Positions 1 through 8,349 of a stretch of 64,000 nucleotides of DNA are shown piece after piece. Location: NCBI GenBank assembly GCA_000824845.1, contig CCNC01000074.1, positions 1-64,000 on the forward strand, in the 5' to 3' direction. The position numbers and the translations under genes are program-made. The DNA comes from Mesorhizobium sp. ORS 3359 (GTDB taxonomy: Bacteria; Pseudomonadota; Alphaproteobacteria; Rhizobiales; Rhizobiaceae). The first letter of the stretch is position 1. Each line of letters starts with the position of its first letter. The notes beneath the pieces are model-generated. The model had not been told where the DNA came from, made no database searches, and saw nothing but the letters and a program-made list of their open reading frames with translations.

Positions 1-101
1 TTGCTTCGCCCGTGGATGACGATCGCGATAGGCGTATCGGCCAATCCAGGCCGGAGATCTGCCAACCCACTAACTGGTCAGTAAACTCCTGTGTTGAGGA
101 A

Positions 102-746
102 CTACCCGTTGAAGACGAAGGCCATCAGAAGTTCCGGCTCGGCGACGGGCGCGCGCACGGCGCTGAGCTGGCCACGATAGCGCCGCTCGCCTGCGCCGAT
201 GACGAAGCCGCTGGTGACCGGCGTTTCGCCATTGGCGTCGAGCCTGGCGAAGATGTCGGTGACGTTGAGATCGAGCGCCAGCTTCAAATCCTGCCGCCCA
301 TCCTCTCCGGGCGCGCTCGGCAACTGGCGCCTGACCAGTTGCTGGAACGGCGTGTTGAAGGCCAGGATCTTCTTTGACGACGACAGCGCGAAGGCCGGTG
401 ATGGGCAGGCGACCAGGATCGCGTTGATCGTGCGGATCGAGGCGAGCTTGCGCAATTCCATGCTTTCCTCGGCGAGGCCGCGCATGCAGGCGACCCGGAT
501 CGCCGAGGTGAGGTTGCCCTGGTCGGGATGCTGCTCGGCGATCTCCTCGACCAGCATGCCGATCGTGCATTTGCGGCTTTCGGCCATCTGCTTCAGCGAC
601 ACCCAGAAGGCGCGCTCCAGCCGGATGCCGCGACGCACGCCGCCGCGCGCCACGACCCGGAATTCCGGGCCGAAATCCTCGGCCGCGAGCGCCGGCAGCA
701 GCCTTTCGCGCGAAGTCTCCGAGTGATGGCCGGCGCTATCGCTCAC
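102..746 (-). CDS. ribbon-helix-helix (RHH_4-type) protein at the end of a type I secretion operon
   Basis: The 214-residue product has a region at about residues 28-95 (GVRRGIRLERAFWVSL, then GNLTSAIRVACM) that matches what I know of the RHH_4 ribbon-helix-helix family, small proteins presumed to bind DNA. The remaining ~115 residues resemble a degenerate PAS-like sensor fold (NAILVACPSPAFALSS, SKKILAFNT), which is inferred from pattern only. The start codon overlaps the end of the upstream hlyD-like gene by 11 bases, so it is probably translationally coupled and the last gene of a tolC-ABC-hlyD-RHH operon. The position suggests a regulatory or accessory role for the exporter. The family call is fairly secure; the role is inference. 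Confidence 0.75.
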   Translation of the reverse strand: MSDSAGHHSETSRERLLPALAAEDFGPEFRVVARGGVRRGIRLERAFWVSLKQMAESRKCTIGMLVEEIAEQHPDQGNLTSAIRVACMRGLAEESMELRKLASIRTINAILVACPSPAFALSSSKKILAFNTPFQQLVRRQLPSAPGEDGRQDLKLALDLNVTDIFARLDANGETPVTSGFVIGAGERRYRGQLSAVRAPVAEPELLMAFVFNG

Positions 747-2046
747 TCATCGCCTCCTGACGCGCCTTGTTGATGGGCTTCAAGAGATAGTTGAGGATCG
801 TCTTGCGCCCGGTCTTGATGTCGACCGAGCAGATCATGCCGGGGATGATCGAATAGGTCTTGCCGTTCCTTGTCAGCGTCGACTTCTCGGTGGCGACCCG
901 CACCTGGTAGTAGGGCTCGCCCGTCTTCTGGTCGACGAGGCTGTCGGCGGTGATGTTGGAGACCTTGCCCTCGATGCCGCCGAAGATCGAGAAATCATAA
1001 GCCGTGACCTTGATCAGCGCCTCCTGGTTCGGCTGGATGAAGGCGACGTCGCGCGGCGAAACCCGAGCCTCAACCAGCAGCGTCTCGGATGTCGGCACGA
1101 TGCCGGCCACGACCGCGCCCGGCTGTACGAAGGCGCCAAGCGTGTTGACGTCGAGCGTGTTGACGATGCCGTCGACCGGCGAGCGTATATCGGTGCGCGC
1201 GACCTTGTCGGTGGCGCCGCGGATGGTTTCGTCGACGACGGAAAGATCGGCCAGCGCCTGCGTCAGGTCGCTCAGCGCCTCCTGCTGCAATTGCAGGCCG
1301 AGCTCGTTCACCTGAAGCTGCGCTTCGGTGATTGCCGCCTGGGTCTTCTTGATGGTTTCTCCGGCGAGCGCCAGCTGTCCGTGCAGGTCGGTCTGCTCGC
1401 GCTCGACGCGGATCTGCTCGGTCCTGGCCATCAGGCCCTTCTTGACCATGGGTTCCACCAGCGCCGCTTCCTGGTCGGTCACGGCCAGGCTTTTGGCTAG
1501 GCGGTCTGAATTGGCGGTGGCCTCGTCCAGCTCCTTCTCGCGCTGGTCGAGGCGCGATTTGAGAACCGACAGCTTGACCTCGAAATTGTCGCGCCGCGCG
1601 ACGAGCAGCTTCTGCTCGTTGTCGCAGATTTCCGGCGCGACCGTCTGGATTTCCGTGGGGCAGGGAAAGGCCCCTTCGACATTGCCGCTCTGCTCGAACT
1701 GCAGCCGCGCGATGCGTGCCTGCAGCGCTCGCGCCTTGGCCTTCTCCTCGCCCAGGCTCGACGTGTTGCCTGAATTGTCGAGACGGATGATGAGGTCGTT
1801 CTTCTTGACGGTCTGGCCGATCTGGACGGCGATCTCCTGCACGACGCCGGGTTCGCTGGCCTGGATGACCTGCGTCTTCGAGGCGGGTATCACCTTGCCT
1901 TCGCCGCGCGCGATCTCGTCCACCTCGGCAAATGATGCCCAGCCGGTGAAGCACACGAACAGGGCGCCGACGATGTAGACGGACGCCGAGGCGAAAAGAG
2001 GTGGCCGGTCTTCCCTTGCAAGCATGTCCGCGTTCCGGTCAGGCAC
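736..2046 (-). CDS. HlyD family type I secretion periplasmic adaptor
   Basis: This is the membrane-fusion subunit that bridges an inner-membrane ABC exporter to a TolC channel. The 436-residue protein has a short cytoplasmic N-terminus, one membrane segment at about residues 19-40, a lipoyl-like hairpin start (GEGKVIPASKTQVIQ), a long charged coiled coil at about 140-290, and the C-terminal beta-barrel with the family hallmark (RSPVDGIVNTL, then GMICSVDIKTGRKTI). The length is usual for the family. The annotated start is a GTG at 2046 that overlaps the ABC gene's stop by 8 bases; an ATG at 2025 is an alternative. It lies in one operon with the ABC exporter and the TolC homologue. Confidence 0.92.
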   Translation of the reverse strand: MPDRNADMLAREDRPPLFASASVYIVGALFVCFTGWASFAEVDEIARGEGKVIPASKTQVIQASEPGVVQEIAVQIGQTVKKNDLIIRLDNSGNTSSLGEEKAKARALQARIARLQFEQSGNVEGAFPCPTEIQTVAPEICDNEQKLLVARRDNFEVKLSVLKSRLDQREKELDEATANSDRLAKSLAVTDQEAALVEPMVKKGLMARTEQIRVEREQTDLHGQLALAGETIKKTQAAITEAQLQVNELGLQLQQEALSDLTQALADLSVVDETIRGATDKVARTDIRSPVDGIVNTLDVNTLGAFVQPGAVVAGIVPTSETLLVEARVSPRDVAFIQPNQEALIKVTAYDFSIFGGIEGKVSNITADSLVDQKTGEPYYQVRVATEKSTLTRNGKTYSIIPGMICSVDIKTGRKTILNYLLKPINKARQEAMSER

Positions 2047-4171
2047 TGCCTTTCTGCAGCGCCTGGATGACTTGTTCCTTTGGCCCGTCGGCGACGACGC
2101 GGCCTTGCTCGATTACGATGAGGCGGTCGGCCAGCTCCAGCATGCTGTAGCGATGGGTCGATACGATCAGCGTCGTGTTGCGGTCGAACGCCACCTTGAG
2201 CTGCTTGATCAACTGTCGTTCCGAGGCGAGGTCCATCGAACCCGACGGCTCGTCGAGGAAGACGATCTTCGGCTTCGTCAAAAGCAGCCGGGCGATTGCC
2301 ACCGACTGCCTTTGCCCGCCCGAGAGATTGGTGCCGCGCTCGCCGACATTCATGTCGTAGCCGCGCGGATGCCGCGAGACGAAGTCGTCGACGCCTGCGG
2401 CCTTCGCCGCGTCGATGATCTCCTCGTCGGTCGCCTCCGGCGCCGCCATCAGGAGGTTCTCCTTGATGGTTCCCGAAAACAGGTCGCCGGCCTGCGCGAC
2501 GATGCCGACCGAGGCGCGAACCTCCGACGGATGGTATTGGCGGATGTCGATGCCGTCGAGCAGCAGCTCTCCCGAAGTCGGCAGGAAAAGCCGGCCGATC
2601 AGCCGGCCCATCGTGGTCTTGCCGGAACCGATGCGGCCGATGATGCCCACCCGCTCGCCGGGCCTGACCGTGATGTTGAGCCCGCTCAGAACCTCGTTTT
2701 CCGTGCCGGGATAGGCGAAACCGACATTCCTGAAGACGAGCGCGCCGCTGCGGATCGGCCGGTTGACGAAACCAACCGTGTCGGGGCGGTCCTCCGGCTG
2801 CGACATGATCGTGTTGATGATTCTGAGCGACAGCATGGCCTGCCGGAAACGCGCAAGCGTGATCGCGATCTGGCCGAGCGGCGCCACGGCGCGGCCGGCG
2901 AGCATCACCGTGCCGATGATGGCGCCCGTCGAGACCTGTCCCTCGGAGAAGGCATAGGCGCCGGCCACAACCAGGGCAACCGTCACGAATTGCTGAATGG
3001 CGCCGGTGATGTTGCCCGCCGCCGCCGAGAGCTCCTTGATCTTCTCCGAGGTGTTGGCCGCGTTCTTCGAGTGCTCGCCCCATTTGCGCAGCAGGTAGGC
3101 CTCGGCGCGCAGCGACTTGATCGTCTCCAGCGTGGAAATGGATTCGACCAGCAGGGCCTGGCGCTGCGATGCCTCGTTCATCGAGGCCGCGACCCGCTTG
3201 CCGATCCGCCGCTGCGTTATCAGCCCGACGATGACGGAGATGACGAAGGCAAGCGCCGGTATGATCACCAGCCAGCCGCCGATGGCATAGATCACAGCCA
3301 GGAAGACGAACACGAACATCGTGTCGATGAAGACGCTGATGGTGTTCGAGGTGAAGAACTCGCGCACGAACTCGTATTGCGTGACACGGTTTGCATATTC
3401 ACCGGTCGATCCGGGCCGGGCCGAAAGCGAGGAATTCAGCACCTTCTCGAACAGCAGATAGGATATCCGCAGATCCGCCTTGCGTCCGGCATAGTCGATC
3501 AGCGACGCTCTGGCCGTCTTGAGCAGCAGGTCGAACAGGATGGCCGCGCCGATGCCGAGCGCCAGAACCCAAAGCGTGGAGATCGCCTTGTTCGGCAGGA
3601 TGCGGTCGTAAACATTCATGGTGAAGATCGGCGAGGCGATCGCCAGAAGATTGATGAAGACCGCCGACAGCACCACCTTGGAATAGGTGCGCCAGAACGC
3701 CCCCATGGTGCCGGTCAGCCAGTGGCGTCTTTCGATCCGCGCGGCTGTGCCGACGGTCATCTCTTCGGCCGTGTTGGCATAGGTGATCGAAAAGGACGTG
3801 CCGCCGCTGATGTAGCTCTCGGCGAGTTCCGCCTTGTCGATCGTGGTGCGGCCGTTTTCCTGGGGCGCCGTCAGATATTGCCCGCCCTCCATTTCCGCCA
3901 GGAGCGCGATCGGCAATTGGCTGACGCGGAAGACGATCGCCGGGAGATCGAAGCGGCCGCGCAGGAAATCGCGATGGCTGAAATCCTGGACCTCCAGTCC
4001 GATGCGCTCGGCCAGATGGCGGATTTCATCCGGCTCGATGCGCGTCTCCGAAATCGGCACGCCGGCAAACAGAACCGTTTCCGCGCTCGGCCTGCCGAGA
4101 TAGGCCGCAACAGCGCAGAAGCAGGCTTTGAAGGCCTCCTTGGGCGACAAGATATGAGGTTGCTGGTTCAC
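2039..4171 (-). CDS. type I secretion system permease/ATPase (HlyB/LssB-like)
   Basis: This is an inner-membrane ABC exporter half-transporter of 710 residues that would energise one-step secretion of a protein, typically an RTX-type substrate. Residues 1-130 resemble the C39-like N-terminal domain found in this exporter class, followed by a six-helix membrane domain at about 150-440 and an ATPase domain with Walker A (GRIGSGKTTMGRL, near 513), the signature LSGGQRQ (near 615) and Walker B (KIVFLDEPSG). The start is GTG at 4171. The gene overlaps hlyD by 8 bases and follows the tolC gene by 39 bases, so the three form a complete export machine. No secreted substrate gene is in the window. Confidence 0.92.
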   Translation of the reverse strand: MNQQPHILSPKEAFKACFCAVAAYLGRPSAETVLFAGVPISETRIEPDEIRHLAERIGLEVQDFSHRDFLRGRFDLPAIVFRVSQLPIALLAEMEGGQYLTAPQENGRTTIDKAELAESYISGGTSFSITYANTAEEMTVGTAARIERRHWLTGTMGAFWRTYSKVVLSAVFINLLAIASPIFTMNVYDRILPNKAISTLWVLALGIGAAILFDLLLKTARASLIDYAGRKADLRISYLLFEKVLNSSLSARPGSTGEYANRVTQYEFVREFFTSNTISVFIDTMFVFVFLAVIYAIGGWLVIIPALAFVISVIVGLITQRRIGKRVAASMNEASQRQALLVESISTLETIKSLRAEAYLLRKWGEHSKNAANTSEKIKELSAAAGNITGAIQQFVTVALVVAGAYAFSEGQVSTGAIIGTVMLAGRAVAPLGQIAITLARFRQAMLSLRIINTIMSQPEDRPDTVGFVNRPIRSGALVFRNVGFAYPGTENEVLSGLNITVRPGERVGIIGRIGSGKTTMGRLIGRLFLPTSGELLLDGIDIRQYHPSEVRASVGIVAQAGDLFSGTIKENLLMAAPEATDEEIIDAAKAAGVDDFVSRHPRGYDMNVGERGTNLSGGQRQSVAIARLLLTKPKIVFLDEPSGSMDLASERQLIKQLKVAFDRNTTLIVSTHRYSMLELADRLIVIEQGRVVADGPKEQVIQALQKGSA

Positions 4172-4210
4172 GATCCGCCCCGAAGGAACAGAGATCGATG
4201 CTTACATCGG

Positions 4211-5659
4211 CTACTTTTTCCTGACCGGCGCAAGGATGTCGAACGGCAGATCGTTCTTCTGCTCCGACGGCGTCCGCGCATAGGTCTCGGTATCGGCCGT
4301 AGCCGGCACACCGAATTCCTCACGAGCGTAGGCCGCGGACTGCTTGGCCGGCTGGATGTTGAGCGTCTTCAGCAATTCGCCGGTCGCGGCCAGCAGCCGG
4401 TACTCGGCGAACAGCGACGCATAAGACGACGTGTCGGCCAGCGTCGCGGTGTTGAAGCGCGTGTTCTGGGCATCGAGCACATCGAGCAGCGAGCGCTGCC
4501 CGACCTTGAACTGCTCGCGATAGGACGCGACGAGCTTTTCGTTGGTGGCCGCCTGCTGCCGTAGCGTCTTTGCGAGATCCGCCTGGCGGAAGCGGCGGTC
4601 CCACGAGGTGCGGACTGCTTCCTCGATCTCGCGCAGCACCTGGTGCAGCGCAAGACGCTGCTCGCTGGTGCGGCGGATCTGTTCCTGCTCGTTGGCCTTG
4701 TCGATGCCGCCGCGGTACAGGTTCCAGCGCAGCACCACCCGAGCCTGCAGGTCGCTGGTGTCGCCATTGTCGCCATCGATATCGTACCCGCCGCGGGCAA
4801 CACCCTCGGCGGAGATCGTCGGGCCGTATTTCGCCCGCGCCGCATCGACCAGCGAGGCCGCGGCGTCGATATCGCTGTTGGCCATATGGACACGCGGATT
4901 GTTCTGCCTGGCAAGCCCGATCGCGTCGTCCAGCGACCGCGGCAGGGCGGCCGAGACATCGGCCGGCCGCGATGGGCTGGTCAGCGGCTTGCCGACATTC
5001 TTGAAGAAGCGGATCTTGGCCGCCTCGAGTTCTTCGGTTGCCTCCTGCATCCGCGCCTTGGCGGCAAAAAGGCGTTCCTCAGCCTGCTGCCGGTCAGCGT
5101 CGTTGAGCGCGCCGCCCGCGATGCCCTGCTTGATGTCGCTGAGAATGGACTGATGGAAGCCAAGGTTCTTCTTGGCCTCAGCCACGATCGAAGCCTGCAG
5201 CATGTATTCCAGATAGTCCTGGACGACCGCGAGCCCGATGAACTCGGACCGTTCCAGAACCCGGAAGGAGGCGCCATCGACCCGCGAGGCCTGGCGGTTC
5301 AGTTCCGCCCGTCTTGCGCCGCTGTCATAAAGCGTCTGCGAGACGGTGAGATCGGCCTCGTTCGGATAGAGGGCTTTGTGATCCTCATCGAGCGCGCGCC
5401 GTGTGTCATTGTCCAGGCGGCGAACGCCGGTCGACGCTTCCAGATCGACGCTCGGAAGATAAAGGCCTTTCGCCTGGCGCAGCTCGAATTCGATCGCTTC
5501 GCGGTTTTCGATCGCCTGGCCAATCTCCGGATTGGATTCCACTGCGACGGCAACGGCTTCTTTGAGTGTGAGTGCGCTGGCGCTACCGCAAGCCAGCATA
5601 GACACCGTGACGGCAAGCGCAAGGCTCCAGCCGACGGTCACATTACCCGTCCTGGTCAT
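4211..5659 (-). CDS. TolC family outer-membrane channel
   Basis: The 482-residue product starts with a Sec signal peptide (residues 1-29, ending GSASA) and then shows the two-fold outer-membrane efflux protein architecture: two long helical regions containing the repeated features 'EAVAVAVESNPEIGQA' and 'DAIGLARQNNPRVHMA' and a 'GQRSLLDVLDAQN' motif near residue 385 that is characteristic of TolC-type type I secretion channels. It would trimerise in the outer membrane and extend into the periplasm to meet the HlyD adaptor. It is the first gene of the minus-strand operon, with about 400 bases of non-coding sequence upstream that should hold the promoter. Confidence 0.92.
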   Translation of the reverse strand: MTRTGNVTVGWSLALAVTVSMLACGSASALTLKEAVAVAVESNPEIGQAIENREAIEFELRQAKGLYLPSVDLEASTGVRRLDNDTRRALDEDHKALYPNEADLTVSQTLYDSGARRAELNRQASRVDGASFRVLERSEFIGLAVVQDYLEYMLQASIVAEAKKNLGFHQSILSDIKQGIAGGALNDADRQQAEERLFAAKARMQEATEELEAAKIRFFKNVGKPLTSPSRPADVSAALPRSLDDAIGLARQNNPRVHMANSDIDAAASLVDAARAKYGPTISAEGVARGGYDIDGDNGDTSDLQARVVLRWNLYRGGIDKANEQEQIRRTSEQRLALHQVLREIEEAVRTSWDRRFRQADLAKTLRQQAATNEKLVASYREQFKVGQRSLLDVLDAQNTRFNTATLADTSSYASLFAEYRLLAATGELLKTLNIQPAKQSAAYAREEFGVPATADTETYARTPSEQKNDLPFDILAPVRKK

Positions 5660-6070
5660 TTCTACCCCGTGACTATCCCCGCGCCATTGTTTTTTTATTG
5701 GCGCTTATTGCCCAAGCCTGCCACCGGAGCTGTCAGTTCAGTATCTATCAGATTTTTCGAGGGTGTGAGCATATAATGGATTAGACACACCTTAAAAGTG
5801 CGATTCCCGGCATTAGGGACCAAGCCTGTAGCAAAAATGGCACAGAAACCCGGCTCTCACTGCAATTTTTTCGGGTCAAAAGCTGGCTGCCATGGTTAAT
5901 GGTTTGAAAGAAACGGCGAATCGAGGAGCGACCGCGCATAAGCTCCTGCGAAATCTGCTGTGGTTTTGCAAAGCATGCGCAAGAAATCGCCATGTCGGGC
6001 TGGTTTGATTGGCCAAAGTGGATCGTTCCCTGTATTGCGAGCCGGAGCAAAAAGCCGTGGGTTTTCTTGC
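5660..6070. other. divergent intergenic region between tolC-like gene and oxidoreductase
   Basis: This 411-base stretch separates two divergent genes and must hold both promoters. It is clearly more A+T rich than the flanking genes (for example a run of seven T near 5690 and TATAAT near 5774). The open frames crossing it have no recognisable protein features. No strong inverted repeat, tRNA or small-RNA signature was seen. Confidence 0.5.
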
Positions 6071-7411
6071 ATGACCAATATCGTCTTGACCGGGCTTGCC
6101 CGCGATCTTGCCCGGCGCGCCGCCGAGGGCAGGCCGGTGCGCGTCGGCGTCATCGGCTCCGGGGAGATGGGGACCGATCTGGTGACGCAGGGCATGCTGA
6201 TGCCGGGCATTTCGATCGCCGCCATCTCCACCCGGCGCCCGCATACCGCCCGCGAGGCGGTCCGCATCGCCTATGGCGACGAGGCGATGGCCGCCGAAGC
6301 CGAAACCGCCTCCAAGGTCACCCAGGCGATCGAAGACGGCCGCATCGCCATCACATCGAACGAGATGCTGGTCACCAACCCGCTGATCGACGTGATCATC
6401 GACGCCACCGGCAAACCGGGCGTCGCAGCCGATTTCGATCTGATGGCCATGGAACATGGCAAGCATCTGGTGATGATGAATGTCGAAGCCGACGTGACCA
6501 TCGGCTGTTACCTGAAGCAGCAGGCCGACCGGCTGGGAGTGGTCTACTCGGTCGGCGCGGGCGACGAGCCGTCAAGCTGCATGGAACTGATCGAATTCGC
6601 CTCGGCGCTTGGGTTGAGCATCGTCGCGGCCGGCAAGGGCAAGAACAATCCGCTCAACCATGACGCCGTTCCAGACGACTACCGGGAGGAGGCGGACCGC
6701 CGCAACATGAACCCGCGCATGCTGGTCGAATTCGTCGACGGCTCGAAGACCATGGTCGAGATGTGCGCCATCGCCAATGCCACGGGGCTGGTCCCGGATG
6801 TCCCGGGCATGCACGGCCCCAAGGCGGATCGCGATCAACTGGCCAAGGTGCTGATCCCGAAAGCCGACGGCGGCCTCCTCTCCCGGAAAGGCGTCGTCGA
6901 CTACACGATCGGCAAGGGCGTGGCGCCCGGCGTCTTCGTCATCGTCGAGGCGATGCATCCGCGCGTCGTCGAGCGCATGGATGATCTCCATGTCGGCAAG
7001 GGCCCTTATTACGGCCTGTTCCGGCCCTATCACCTGACTTCTCTGGAGGTTCCGCTGACTGCGGCCCGCATCATGCTCCATGGCAAGCCCGACATGGTGC
7101 CGCTGCCGAGGCCGGTGGCGGAGGTCTGCGCGGTCGCCAAGCGCGACCTTGCCGCCGGGGAGACCTTCGATGCCATCGGCGAGACCTGCTACCGCTCCTG
7201 GACCATGACGGTTGGCGATGCCCGGGCAACCCGCGCCGTGCCGGTCGGCTTGCTCGAAGGCGGCAAGGTGCTGAAGCCGGTGAACAAGGGCGAGTTGTTG
7301 ACCGAGGACAATGCAGCACCTGACCGGACAACGAGGCTCTACGCCCTGCGCCGGCTGCAGGACGACATGCTCTACGGAGCGAAGATCGCTTCGCCGGCCC
7401 TGTCAGGCTGA
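6071..7411 (+). CDS. NAD(P)-dependent oxidoreductase, homoserine-dehydrogenase-like with C-terminal SAF domain (COG4091 type)
   Basis: The 446-residue protein has an N-terminal Rossmann fold (GVIGSGEMGTDL at about residues 22-33) and a C-terminal SAF-like segment (about 330-400, including VCAVAKRDLAAGETF). This architecture is known as COG4091, the 'predicted homoserine dehydrogenase with SAF domain', which often sits in carbohydrate or polyol catabolic clusters; the true substrate is unknown here. The ATG at 6071 is chosen because the conserved N-terminus begins just after it; an upstream in-frame ATG-like start near 5960 would add a non-conserved leader. It converges on the galactitol-type PTS genes, suggesting the same pathway by proximity only. 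Confidence 0.8.
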   Translation: MTNIVLTGLARDLARRAAEGRPVRVGVIGSGEMGTDLVTQGMLMPGISIAAISTRRPHTAREAVRIAYGDEAMAAEAETASKVTQAIEDGRIAITSNEMLVTNPLIDVIIDATGKPGVAADFDLMAMEHGKHLVMMNVEADVTIGCYLKQQADRLGVVYSVGAGDEPSSCMELIEFASALGLSIVAAGKGKNNPLNHDAVPDDYREEADRRNMNPRMLVEFVDGSKTMVEMCAIANATGLVPDVPGMHGPKADRDQLAKVLIPKADGGLLSRKGVVDYTIGKGVAPGVFVIVEAMHPRVVERMDDLHVGKGPYYGLFRPYHLTSLEVPLTAARIMLHGKPDMVPLPRPVAEVCAVAKRDLAAGETFDAIGETCYRSWTMTVGDARATRAVPVGLLEGGKVLKPVNKGELLTEDNAAPDRTTRLYALRRLQDDMLYGAKIASPALSG

Positions 7412-7505
7412 ACCGGCTCTATCTCTTTGTTTTGACGCAATTCGCGGACGGAAGGTTACGGCGAAGGCGCCGAACTTAACCGCTCATACTTTTCCTGGAA
7501 TTGCT

Positions 7506-7793
7506 CTATTTGCGCAGCTCCGCCTCGATCTCGTCCAGCGCCTTGTCCTTGCCGATGCCGGTGAGGAAGGGGAGCCCCTTGATCACCGGCTTTTTCACGG
7601 ATGCCGAGATCGGTGTGGTGGCGACGATGAAGTCGACGCTGTCGGCCAATCCGGGCACTTCCGTTGCCTTGGCCTGCTGCGCGTGAAAGGTGAGGCCGCG
7701 CTTCTTCATCGCTTCGGTCACCGCCGCATTGACCGCCGTCGAGGTCGCGACGCCCGTGCCGCAGGCAAAAAGAATGGTCTTCTGTCTGGACAT
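7506..7793 (-). CDS. PTS galactitol-type IIB component
   Basis: A 95-residue cytoplasmic phosphotransfer protein. The start has the IIB signature ILFACGTGVATSTAV, in which the cysteine near residue 11 is the phosphorylated residue in the galactitol/SgcB-like IIB family. It receives phosphate from IIA and passes it to the sugar bound by IIC. It is the last gene of the IIC-IIA-IIB set, 13 bases after the IIA gene, so clearly co-transcribed. The family call is good; whether the substrate is galactitol or another polyol cannot be told from sequence. Confidence 0.88.
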   Translation of the reverse strand: MSRQKTILFACGTGVATSTAVNAAVTEAMKKRGLTFHAQQAKATEVPGLADSVDFIVATTPISASVKKPVIKGLPFLTGIGKDKALDEIEAELRK

Positions 7794-7806
7794 GTTCTTT
7801 CCTTTG

Positions 7807-8268
7807 TCAGCCGAGAATGGCGCGGACGTCGTCGAAGGTCCTGGCCGTCCTCAAGCCATCCAGCGCCGCGGGGTTCTGGATGGTGGCCATGACGGTCTGC
7901 AGCGTGTCAATCTGCTTGTCCTTGTCATTGATGGCAAGCAGGAAGACGAGGCCCACCGGCAGCTTCTCGTCGGGATCTTCCATATTGGCGAAGGTGACGG
8001 GCCGCTTGAGCGTGCCCATCGCGACACCCGGCTTTAGCACATGTTCGGGGTCGGTATGCGGAACCGCGACATTGTCGGCGCGCTCCAGCGGCAGACCTGT
8101 CGGGATCGTCATCTCACGCCGCACGACAGCGTCGGCGTAGCTGCTCTTGACGTAGCCCAACGCCTCCAGCCTGGCGGCCAGGATGCGGATGATCGCCTCA
8201 TTGGTCGAGGCGTCGGAGCCAAGGACGACTGCCTCGGGGTCCAGGAGTTGGATCAGGCCGTTCGACAA
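7807..8268 (-). CDS. PTS IIA component (galactitol/fructose type)
   Basis: A 153-residue IIA domain of the fructose/mannitol superfamily. The conserved phosphorylation histidine is in VAVPHTDPEHV (about residue 71), preceded by the family's GLPLERADN loop. It would accept phosphate from HPr and pass it to the IIB cysteine. The start appears to be TTG at 8268, with GGAG at a good distance upstream; the ATG just upstream is out of frame and stops after two codons. It sits between the IIC and IIB genes. No general PTS enzyme I or HPr gene is in the window, so the phosphate source is not visible here. Confidence 0.85.
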   Translation of the reverse strand: MSNGLIQLLDPEAVVLGSDASTNEAIIRILAARLEALGYVKSSYADAVVRREMTIPTGLPLERADNVAVPHTDPEHVLKPGVAMGTLKRPVTFANMEDPDEKLPVGLVFLLAINDKDKQIDTLQTVMATIQNPAALDGLRTARTFDDVRAILG

Positions 8269-8349
8269 GGGTCACTCCATTGATGCGGATCGTGCGCCCG
8301 CCGTGTGGCTCGGGCGCACGGGTCATTGTCAGTTCAGGATGGGGCCGGC

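Noticed and set aside
2024..4564. 846-residue open frame on the plus strand opposite the T1SS ABC exporter
   Set aside because: It is antisense to a clear ABC exporter gene and part of the TolC gene; composition is Arg/Asp/Gly-rich nonsense typical of GC-rich shadow frames.
5781..6050. 89-residue minus-strand frame in the tolC/oxidoreductase intergenic region
   Set aside because: No ribosome-binding site or recognisable motif; the region is probably promoter DNA.
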